5,963 nt of DNA. Origin: Victivallales bacterium (GTDB lineage Bacteria > Verrucomicrobiota > Lentisphaeria > Victivallales > SZUA-371). This document shows positions 1-5,963 of this stretch, piece after piece; position 1 is the first letter of the stretch; each line of letters opens with the position of its first letter. The notes beneath the pieces are model-generated. The model had not been told where the DNA came from and ran no database searches. It was given only the letters and a program-made list of their open reading frames with translations. The DNA is taken from assembly GCA_028691155.1 (NCBI GenBank), contig JAQUZV010000148.1:1-5963 (forward strand), read 5' to 3'. Position numbers and translations under genes: made by a program.

Positions 1-1
1 C

Positions 2-61
2 GGCCGGGGCAATGATCCGCAGGAGCAGGACAACCATTGGTCCGGCTGGAAATTTTTATAA
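2..61 (+). other. Possible 3' end of an upstream gene (undecided frame)
   Basis: Two short open tails enter from the left edge. Frame 2 is open for 19 codons to TAA 59-61 and reads GRGNDPQEQDNHWSGWKFL, with GC-rich codons like the genes here. NDPQEQDN is loosely like the NDPxEQxN stretch near the C-terminus of many sulfatases, but the residues before it do not fit well. Frame 1 is open for only four codons to TGA 13-15. If frame 2 is real, the hairpin at 24-47 lies inside coding sequence; if frame 1 is real, the hairpin follows the stop. The sequence is too short to choose. Confidence 0.2.
24..47 (+). terminator. Small hairpin upstream of copy 1, positionally matching the intergenic hairpin
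   Basis: AGCAGGAC (24-31) pairs with GTCCGGCT (40-47) at seven of eight positions, with an A-G mismatch at 27/44 and an 8-base loop. GGAAA and five T (53-57) follow. The stem ends 46 bases before ATG 94, against 48 bases for the hairpin before copy 2. It is weaker than that hairpin and could be chance, but its place and the T-run would suit the end of an upstream transcription unit. Confidence 0.33.
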
Positions 62-93
62 CCTCTGGAAAAAATTACCGGAAGGAATTTGCC
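51..93 (+). promoter_or_regulatory. Conserved 5' leader of copy 1
   Basis: This AT-rich leader matches the one before copy 2. Shared parts in order are an A/T run, ATAACC (58-63), TGG, an A-run, ACCG and the purine ribosome site. TATAAC at 57-62 resembles a -10 box, but I see no -35 box at proper spacing: TTGGTC at 37-42 is only 14 bases away. I therefore call it a conserved leader and not a proven promoter. Its preservation shows that the duplicated unit begins upstream of the start codon. Confidence 0.5.
80..86 (+). promoter_or_regulatory. Ribosome binding site of copy 1
   Basis: GGAAGGA lies 7 bases before ATG 94. It is a strong purine-rich Shine-Dalgarno match at normal spacing. It decides the start at 94 over the in-frame TTG at 37, which would add 19 residues in front of the signal peptide and has no counterpart in copy 2. 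Confidence 0.8.
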
Positions 94-3000
94 ATGAAAC
101 CATTAGGTTCGATTGTTGTCGGTGTCGTAATGTTATTCTGCGTCCGGGTCGGGTTGGCCGCCGGGGCGGAGTTGACGACGACGCAAAAGGAACTGGCGTC
201 ACGGCCGCTGGCCGATTTTCGTACCATGATTACCCCGCCGGAAATTCCCCGTGCCTTCGATGTGCATCGTTCCGGCTGTCCCGTATGCGGCGAAGCGATC
301 AAAAAACACGGTTTTTATGCTTGGATTATCGACGAGAAAAAACCGTTTCAGGTGAAGTGTCCGGAATGCGGCAGCGTGTTTCCGGATAACGACTATGCCG
401 CCTATTTCCGTGGCGGCGGCAAAGACAAATCATTGCTGAAAGGCAAGTATGTCGACAATGGCTGGGGCTGGAAGAAGCCCGGCGTCGACGGTAAATTCTG
501 GTTTGTGGCCTACTACAACCACTGGATGTTCGGACGGCGGATCATGCAGATGATCGATATGTCCCAGGGCTATGCCGCCACCGGAGACCGGGCGTTGGCC
601 CGCCGCGCCCTGCTGATGCTCGACACCATTGCCAACCGTTATCGCGATTACGATTACCATACGCAGTCACGTTATGCTTTGGAGGTTGATTCCAAATACA
701 ACGGCCGCATCTGGAATACCGAATGGGAAACGCTTCGGATGCAGGATATGATTAACTGTTACAACCGGTTGCTGCCCTTTTTCGCGCAGCCCGACCCGGA
801 ACTCGAAGCGGCGGCGGGCAAGACGTTGGCGGAAATCCGCCATAACATCAATGAAAATCTGTTTCGGGTTTCGGCCCACGATCTGGTGACCGAAAACAAC
901 AAAATCGGCGGCAACTACGGCGCCCATCAGGCGGTCTTGCTGGACATTGCCGCGCTGTTGAGGAACGAACCCGGTCAACCCAGTTCGTTGCAGATGGTCG
1001 ATTACCTGACTCAGCTCGGTCCGTACAATCATCCGACCCGGGTGGCGATCGATTATGCCATTTTCGCCAATATTTTCGGCGATGGCGCGCCGATGGAGTC
1101 GCCCGGTTACAATTCCGGCTGGCTCAACTCTTTTACCAAAATCTTCCGGGCCATGAATAATTACGGCATCGATTATTCCCGGCGCTATCCGACTACGCGG
1201 CGCTTTTTTACTTATCCGGCCAAACTGGTGGTGGCCGGTAAATTTATCTCCTCTTCCGGTGACAGCGGCAAAATCGGCGCCCAGTCGTTGATGACGCTCG
1301 GAGACGTCGATACCTTACGTTACTCTTTTGCCACCAATCCCAATCCGACCACGGCCGCGTTGCTTTGTTTTCTGGCGGAACAGGATCCGAAGCAGCGTCA
1401 GCGGATTCCGGCGGCGGAACTGGCGGCGGCGGAAAAACTGGCCGATCCGCAGTTCGGTTACCGCAACAACCTGCTGGCGGCTTATGGTAAGGCTTCGCTC
1501 CAGAACGGCGATCCGAAGCATCCGGCGGCATTGTGGTTGGTTTTCGGCAACTATCCCAATCATCGTCATCGCGATGTTCTGCACTTCGAACTCTTTGCCG
1601 CCAACGCGCCATTGATGCCGGATTTCGGTTACCCCGACAGTGCTTCCGACGACGACCCCACTTACCAGCCGTTTTATTGCAATACCGTTACCCATAACAC
1701 CGTGTTGGTCGATGAGCACGCCCAGAGCGACAAGGCTGGCATCGGTCGACTGCTGGCTTACGATCCGACACAGAAAATCAAATATGTGGCCGCGGATGCG
1801 TTGCGGGCCTATCCGGGCCGGGTCGCCAAATATGGCCGGTCGTTGTTGTGGTATGAGGCGGCGCCGGGCAAGACGATCACTCTCGACGTGTTCCGGGTGG
1901 TCGGCGGCAAGCGTCACGATTACATCATGCACGGCACCGGCAGGGAAGTGGTCACCAATGTGAAGTTGACGCCGCAGGACGGCGGCACCCTGGCCGGGAA
2001 AGAGGTCCCGTACGGTTATTTCTACGATGATGCGAAGTATCGCGGCAAGACCGGTACGGTTAAGAATTATTGGGGCTATGTCGGTTCGGCCTATCAGTTC
2101 CTGACCGACATCCGGCGGGGCGTGTTGGCGGGTGACGCCACTTTGACCTTTCCGGTAACCACGCAAAGCCCGCTGATTCATGGCGATCCGGGCGCGTCCC
2201 TGACCGTTCATCCGGTGGGAACTGGCGATGAACTGATCCTGGCGCAGGGACAGCCGCCTAAAACCCAGAAAAGCGGCATCGATCAGGTGGCGTTCATGAT
2301 CCGGCGGCGCGATGCCGACAAGCCGGGCCTGACTTCCAATTTCGTGACCGTGTTCGAAAGCGGTTCCGCGGCCAACGCCGCCTCGGCGATCACAAAGATC
2401 GTCACGTTGCGCGACAGTATGGCTTTGACGGCGCTGAAACTGGAATTCGACAACGGCGAGATTCACTATCTGTTCAATGCGGAAGCGCCGGTCCGGCCGT
2501 TCACGGCCGACGGCATCGAATTCAGCGGCCAGTGCGGCGCGTTGCTGCTCGCCGCCGACGGCGCGGTGAAACACGCCTACGTCTACAACGGCGGCGCCAT
2601 CGTTCGGGACGGCAAGGACATCGTCCGGGCCCTGGCCGCGTTGACGGCCAAGGTGGTGACGGCCGATCTGAAGCAGGAAACTGTTGTTCTGGATCGGGAT
2701 ATTCCGTCCGCCTATGTGGCCGGCGGGCGCGCCTTTACCGCCGGTCCTCCGATCGATCTGGGCTTCCAGGCCCGGTCAATTGAGGGCAAGACCCTCACCT
2801 TGCAGGATCAGAGTCTGATTCGGGGGCGGTTTCAGCTTGAGCAATTCAATCCCGGCACTATGACGGCGGTGCCCAATCCGGCCTTGTGCGTCTATCGTCC
2901 GAACGGCTGGATTTACGCCGCCGACGGCACGACGGCACTGGGACGGATGACCGGGCAGGGCAAGCGGCAAATCACGTTGGTGCGGCCGTTTCGGATCGAT

Positions 3001-3102
3001 GCGTTGCATTTCAACGTCGGGGCGAAGAAATCGGCCGACCTCTGGCTGGCCGATCTCGGCCCCGGCGATACGCTGACGTTTTTCGATTCCGCCGGGAAAT
3101 AA
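94..3102 (+). CDS. Secreted heparinase II/III-like polysaccharide lyase, copy 1 (complete)
   Basis: Predicted exported lyase of 1002 aa that would cleave a uronic-acid-containing polysaccharide by beta-elimination. Residues 1-25 form a signal peptide (Lys2, hydrophobic core 7-16, AGA before Glu26 as a signal peptidase I site). Cys62/Cys65 and Cys89/Cys92 form two CPxCG knuckles, likely binding zinc. Residues about 95-420 are helix-rich, as in the alpha/alpha toroid of this superfamily, with NNK at 268-270, GGNYGAHQ at 272-279 and ESPGYN at 335-340. The C-terminal part carries NHRHRD at 489-494, PDFGYPD at 509-515 and THN at 533-535. By analogy with Pedobacter heparinase II, as I recall it (His202, Tyr257, His406; zinc His408, Asp425, His464), I propose His278, Tyr339 and His490 as catalytic and His492, Asp510 and His534 as zinc ligands; the spacings agree well except that the last ligand is closer. 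Residues about 700-1002 are beta-rich and unassigned. The ATG at 94 is preferred over the in-frame TTG at 37 because it follows a good ribosome site, starts the signal peptide and matches copy 2. Superfamily is confident; PL family and substrate are not. Confidence 0.9.
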   Translation: MKPLGSIVVGVVMLFCVRVGLAAGAELTTTQKELASRPLADFRTMITPPEIPRAFDVHRSGCPVCGEAIKKHGFYAWIIDEKKPFQVKCPECGSVFPDNDYAAYFRGGGKDKSLLKGKYVDNGWGWKKPGVDGKFWFVAYYNHWMFGRRIMQMIDMSQGYAATGDRALARRALLMLDTIANRYRDYDYHTQSRYALEVDSKYNGRIWNTEWETLRMQDMINCYNRLLPFFAQPDPELEAAAGKTLAEIRHNINENLFRVSAHDLVTENNKIGGNYGAHQAVLLDIAALLRNEPGQPSSLQMVDYLTQLGPYNHPTRVAIDYAIFANIFGDGAPMESPGYNSGWLNSFTKIFRAMNNYGIDYSRRYPTTRRFFTYPAKLVVAGKFISSSGDSGKIGAQSLMTLGDVDTLRYSFATNPNPTTAALLCFLAEQDPKQRQRIPAAELAAAEKLADPQFGYRNNLLAAYGKASLQNGDPKHPAALWLVFGNYPNHRHRDVLHFELFAANAPLMPDFGYPDSASDDDPTYQPFYCNTVTHNTVLVDEHAQSDKAGIGRLLAYDPTQKIKYVAADALRAYPGRVAKYGRSLLWYEAAPGKTITLDVFRVVGGKRHDYIMHGTGREVVTNVKLTPQDGGTLAGKEVPYGYFYDDAKYRGKTGTVKNYWGYVGSAYQFLTDIRRGVLAGDATLTFPVTTQSPLIHGDPGASLTVHPVGTGDELILAQGQPPKTQKSGIDQVAFMIRRRDADKPGLTSNFVTVFESGSAANAASAITKIVTLRDSMALTALKLEFDNGEIHYLFNAEAPVRPFTADGIEFSGQCGALLLAADGAVKHAYVYNGGAIVRDGKDIVRALAALTAKVVTADLKQETVVLDRDIPSAYVAGGRAFTAGPPIDLGFQARSIEGKTLTLQDQSLIRGRFQLEQFNPGTMTAVPNPALCVYRPNGWIYAADGTTALGRMTGQGKRQITLVRPFRIDALHFNVGAKKSADLWLADLGPGDTLTFFDSAGK

Positions 3103-3119
3103 TTACCGGATAAAGTTCG

Positions 3120-3152
3120 GACCGGAAGTGAAGTATTATTTCTCTTTCGGTC
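3120..3152 (+). terminator. Intergenic hairpin after copy 1 (weak terminator, attenuator or mRNA-stability element)
   Basis: Arms 3120-3134 (GACCGGAAGTGAAGT) and 3138-3152 pair at 14 of 15 positions: 12 Watson-Crick pairs, two G-U pairs (3125/3147 and 3133/3139) and one U-U mismatch (3129/3143), with a 3-base ATT loop. It begins 17 bases after the copy 1 stop. It is followed by GAGGA and TTTT (3159-3162), so the U-run is short and displaced compared with a standard rho-independent terminator. It may give partial termination or separate the stability of two mRNA segments. The structure is visible in the sequence; its role is inferred. Confidence 0.5.
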
Positions 3153-3156
3153 GAGG

Positions 3157-3200
3157 AATTTTCATAACCCTTGGGAAAAAATCACCGAAAGGATTTGACG
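3157..3200 (+). promoter_or_regulatory. Conserved 5' leader of copy 2
   Basis: Counterpart of the leader before copy 1. ATAACC is at 3164-3169, followed by TTGGG, an A-run, CACCG and the ribosome site. ATAACC starts 37 bases before the ATG here and 36 bases before it in copy 1. No convincing -35 element precedes it. Confidence 0.5.
3187..3193 (+). promoter_or_regulatory. Ribosome binding site of copy 2
   Basis: GAAAGGA lies 7 bases before ATG 3201. Its position is the same as in copy 1, and the sequence differs slightly (GAAAGGA against GGAAGGA). This supports the equivalent start in both genes. Confidence 0.78.
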
Positions 3201-5963
3201 ATGAGACCATTAAGGACAATTATTGTCGGGGCCGTAATGTTGTTCTGCGCCCGGGACGGGTTGGCTGCCGGGGCGGAACTGACTGCGGCGCAAAAGGAAC
3301 TGGCGGCACGGCCGCTGGCCGATTTTCGTACTATGATTACCCCGCCGGAGATTCCGCGCGCTTTCGATGTGCACCGTTCCGGCTGCCCCGTCTGCGGTGA
3401 AGCCATCAACAAACACGGCGCGTTCTCCTGGATTATCGACGAAAAAAAACCGTTCCAGGTGAAGTGTCCGGAATGCGGTAGCGTGTTCCCTGATAATGAC
3501 TATGCCGCTTATTTTCGCAGCGGCGGCAAAGATAAATCATTGCTGCAGGGCAAATGCGTCGACGACGGCTGGGGGTGGAAAAAGCCCGGCGTCGACGGCA
3601 AATTCTGGTTTGTGGCCTATTACAATCACTGGATGTTATGGCACCGGGTCGAGCAAATGGGGCAACTGGCCGAGGGGTACGTGGCGACCGGGGACCGGGC
3701 GCTGGCCCGCCGCGGTCTGCTGATGCTCGACACCATCGCCAACCGTTATCGCGACTATAATTACAACCGGCAGTCGCGTTATGCCAAGGAAGTCAACCCC
3801 GAATACACCGGTCGCATCTGGAACAATATTTGGGAAACTCTCCGGGTGCAGGACCTGTTCAACTGTTATCATCGTTTTTTGCCGTTTTTCGACCGGCCCG
3901 ATCCGGAACTCGAAGCCGCGGCGGGTAAAACGTTGGCGGAAATTCGCCATAACATCAACGAAAATCTGTTTCGGGTGGCGGCCAATGATATTGTGTCCGA
4001 AAACAACAAGATCGGCGGTAATTACGGTGCGCATCAGGCTTTGCTGCTCGATATCGCCGCCCTGCTGAAAAATGAGCCGGGACAGCCGACGTCGCAGCAG
4101 ATGGTCGATTACCTGACCCATCTGGGCCCGTACAGCCATCATACCCGGGTGGCGGTCGATTACGCCATCTTTGCCAATATCTTCGGCGACGGCGCGCCGA
4201 TGGAGTCGCCGGACTACAACGCCGGCTGGCTCAATGCTCTGGCCCGGATTTTCCGTTCGATGCAGGAGCAACAGCGTGATTATCTGTCCCTTTATCCCAC
4301 CACCAGACGGCTGTTCACCTATCCGGCCAAGTTGGTGGTGGCCGGCAAGTTCCTGCCGGCTTCGGGCGACAGCGGCGACATCGGAGCCTATCTGCCCGAA
4401 AATATCGGCAACCTGGATACCCGGCGTTATTCTTTTGCCGCCGATCCGACTCCCACCACGGCGGCCATGCTGCTTTTTCTGGTCAATCAGAAAAACTGGC
4501 GCGACCGTTTGCCGCCGGAAGAATTGGCGGCGGCGGAAAAACTGGCCGATCCGCAGTTCGGTTATCACAGCAATCTGCTGGCGGCTTACGGTAAGGCTTC
4601 ACTCCAGAACGGCGATCCGAAGCGTCCGGCGGCCTTGTGGTTTTCGTTTGCCAATTTCCCCAACCATCGCCATCGCGATGTGTTGCGATTCGAACTTTTC
4701 GCGGAAAATGCGCCGTTGATGCCGGATTTCGGTTACCCCGACAGCGCTTCCGATGACGATCCCACTTACCAGCCGTTTTATTGCAGCACGGTGACTCATA
4801 ATACCGTGGTGGTCGATGAATGCGCTCAGAAAGACAAGGCGGGTACCGGGCGACTGCTGGCCTACGACCCGACGCAGGCGGTCAAGCATATGGCGGCGGA
4901 TGCGTTGCGGGCTTATCCGGGGCGGGTGACCAGATACGGCCGGTCGCTGCTGTGGTACGAGGTGGCACCGGGCAAGACCATCACCCTCGATGTGTTCCGC
5001 GTGACCGGCGGTAAGCGCCACGATTACATTCTGCACGGTGCCGGCAAGGAGGTCGTCACCAATGTGAAGTTGACGCCGCAGGACGGCGGCACCCTGGCCG
5101 GCCCGGACGTTCCCTACGGTTATTTTTACGACGATCCCGCTTATCGCGGCAAGACCGGTGCGGTCAAGAATTACTGGGGCTATGAAGGTTCGGCGTATCA
5201 GTTTATGACCGGGGTGAGCCGCGGTCGATTGTCGTCCGGCAGTTATTTCACTTTTCCGGCTGTCACCGGCAGCCGGTTGATTCATCCGGCGTCCGGGGCG
5301 TTTTTGAAAGTTCATCCGGTGGGTGCCGGCGACGAACTGTTGCTGACTTCCTGCCCGCCGCCGCAAACGCAGAAAAGCGGGATTGACCGGATTGCGTTTC
5401 TGATCCGGCGCCGCACGGCCGACAAGCCCGGTCTGGTTTCGAACTTTGTGACCGTACTTGAGCATGGTTCGCAGGGACATACCGAACCGGCCATCAGCAA
5501 GATCGTTACGCTGCGCGACAGCATTGCCCTGACGGCATTGAAACTGGAATTCGACAACGGTGAAATTCATTATCTGTTCGATGCGGAAACGCCGGTCAAA
5601 CCGTTCACGGTCGACGGCATCGAATTCAGCGGCCAGTGCGGCGCGTTGCTGCTCGACGCCCATGGCGCGGTGAAACACGCCTACGTCTACAACGACGGCG
5701 CCATCGTTCGGGACGGCAAAGCGCTGGTTCGGGCCTGGGCATCGCTGACCGCCACGGTGACGGCGGCCGATCTGAAGCGGGAAACCATTGATTTGGATCG
5801 GGATATTCCCCCTTCCTATGTGGCCGGCGGACGCGCCTTTACGGCCGGTCCTCCGATCGACCTGGGATTTCAGGCCCGGTCGATTGAAGGCAGGCAACTT
5901 ACCTTGCAGGATCAGAGCCTGATTCGGGGTCGGTTCCAGCTCGAGCAGTTCAATCCCGACACC
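3201..5963 (+). CDS. Secreted heparinase II/III-like polysaccharide lyase, copy 2 (3' end cut by window)
   Basis: Tandem paralogue of the preceding gene. I read 921 codons from ATG 3201 with no stop or frameshift; by comparison with copy 1 about 80 codons lie beyond the edge (expected total about 1001 aa). The signal peptide (1-25) and Cys62/65/89/92 are kept. So are the putative catalytic His278, Tyr339 and His489 and the putative zinc ligands His491, Asp509 and His533; numbering drops by one after a single-residue deletion near residue 431-440. Nothing suggests decay. Differences from copy 1 cluster at residues 146-156, 187-220, 353-362, 396-408, 671-700 and 752-763, while the motif regions are almost unchanged. 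This pattern would suit two active enzymes with different glycan preference, which is inference. An in-frame TAA at 3165-3167 limits the start to the ATG or a TTG at 3195, and the ribosome site favours the ATG. Co-transcription with copy 1 is possible (98-base gap, same strand), but the hairpin between them may reduce read-through. Confidence 0.88.
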   Translation, partial: MRPLRTIIVGAVMLFCARDGLAAGAELTAAQKELAARPLADFRTMITPPEIPRAFDVHRSGCPVCGEAINKHGAFSWIIDEKKPFQVKCPECGSVFPDNDYAAYFRSGGKDKSLLQGKCVDDGWGWKKPGVDGKFWFVAYYNHWMLWHRVEQMGQLAEGYVATGDRALARRGLLMLDTIANRYRDYNYNRQSRYAKEVNPEYTGRIWNNIWETLRVQDLFNCYHRFLPFFDRPDPELEAAAGKTLAEIRHNINENLFRVAANDIVSENNKIGGNYGAHQALLLDIAALLKNEPGQPTSQQMVDYLTHLGPYSHHTRVAVDYAIFANIFGDGAPMESPDYNAGWLNALARIFRSMQEQQRDYLSLYPTTRRLFTYPAKLVVAGKFLPASGDSGDIGAYLPENIGNLDTRRYSFAADPTPTTAAMLLFLVNQKNWRDRLPPEELAAAEKLADPQFGYHSNLLAAYGKASLQNGDPKRPAALWFSFANFPNHRHRDVLRFELFAENAPLMPDFGYPDSASDDDPTYQPFYCSTVTHNTVVVDECAQKDKAGTGRLLAYDPTQAVKHMAADALRAYPGRVTRYGRSLLWYEVAPGKTITLDVFRVTGGKRHDYILHGAGKEVVTNVKLTPQDGGTLAGPDVPYGYFYDDPAYRGKTGAVKNYWGYEGSAYQFMTGVSRGRLSSGSYFTFPAVTGSRLIHPASGAFLKVHPVGAGDELLLTSCPPPQTQKSGIDRIAFLIRRRTADKPGLVSNFVTVLEHGSQGHTEPAISKIVTLRDSIALTALKLEFDNGEIHYLFDAETPVKPFTVDGIEFSGQCGALLLDAHGAVKHAYVYNDGAIVRDGKALVRAWASLTATVTAADLKRETIDLDRDIPPSYVAGGRAFTAGPPIDLGFQARSIEGRQLTLQDQSLIRGRFQLEQFNPDT

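Larger units (their letters stand above)
51..3102 (+). repeat. Tandem gene duplication, unit A
   Basis: Leader plus the complete copy 1 gene. Start codons of the two units are 3107 bases apart. Similarity begins at the A/T run about 43 bases before the ATG. Sequence further upstream (1-50) does not obviously align with the gap before copy 2, so this marks the approximate left border of the duplicated unit. Confidence 0.8.
3157..5963 (+). repeat. Tandem gene duplication, unit B (continues past the window)
   Basis: Leader plus the copy 2 gene in the same orientation, similar to unit A along its whole visible length. Divergence is substantial at synonymous sites in most segments, so the duplication is not recent. 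Some stretches are nearly identical, for example 5055-5101 and 5601-5717. The right border is not visible. Confidence 0.8.

Noticed and set aside
57..62. TATAAC as a sigma-70 -10 box
   Set aside because: No -35 element at 16-18 bases upstream, and the matching position before copy 2 reads CATAAC. I kept it only as part of a conserved leader.
37..93. N-terminal extension of copy 1 from TTG at 37
   Set aside because: It would put 19 residues before a clear signal peptide, has no matching extension in copy 2 (blocked by TAA 3165-3167), and ignores the GGAAGGA site placed correctly for ATG 94.
12..389. Plus-strand open frame of 125 codons overlapping the start of copy 1, with a similar one at 3128-3400
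   Set aside because: Both are out of frame with the lyases and show parallel sequence only because the underlying genes are duplicates. No family features or suitable start context were seen.
1315..2574. Minus-strand open frame of 419 codons, with similar long minus-strand frames at 3636-4568 and 4599-5897
   Set aside because: They lie opposite the two homologous lyase genes and appear in both because the sense strands are homologous. Their translations are rich in Arg, Gln and Val with no recognisable motifs, as usual for antisense shadows of GC-rich genes.
5963..5963. Truncation of copy 2 as a pseudogene
   Set aside because: The frame is open to the last base and continues to match copy 1 there, so the missing end is due to the window boundary.

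Overview
The window holds two large, closely related genes in tandem on the + strand, plus short leader regions. Both encode secreted proteins of the heparinase II/III-like polysaccharide lyase superfamily. The first (94-3102, 1002 aa) is complete. The second (3201-5963, 921 codons) is open to the right edge and lacks roughly its last 80 codons. They share about 80% of residues over the first 260 positions, counted by eye, and differ by only one residue of alignment length. They also share the region just upstream of the start codon, so the duplicated unit includes the translation-initiation leader.

Layout. Bases 1-93 hold a possible 3' end of an upstream gene, a small hairpin and the leader of gene 1. 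Gene 1 follows. A 98-base intergenic stretch (3103-3200) then holds a strong hairpin and the leader of gene 2. Gene 2 fills the rest. I see no RNA genes, insertion sequences, CRISPR arrays or attachment sites. Long minus-strand open frames lie opposite both genes and are best explained as shadows of GC-rich coding sequence.

Function. Each protein has an N-terminal secretion signal, a CxxC...CxxC cysteine set that looks like a small zinc-binding module, a helical toroid-type lyase region, and a C-terminal beta-rich region with the HxHxD and THN motifs of the heparinase II/III domain. The candidate catalytic His, Tyr and His and the candidate zinc ligands are kept in both copies, so both look active. 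The likely role is cleavage of uronic-acid-containing glycans (for example glycosaminoglycan- or alginate-like) outside the cytoplasm. The substrate cannot be read from sequence.

Organism. GC content looks to be in the high fifties. Expanded families of secreted heparinase-like proteins with CPxCG motifs suit a glycan-degrading bacterium of the Planctomycetota-Verrucomicrobiota-Chlamydiota group, with Lentisphaerota (Victivallis-like) my best guess. This is inference from protein style only.
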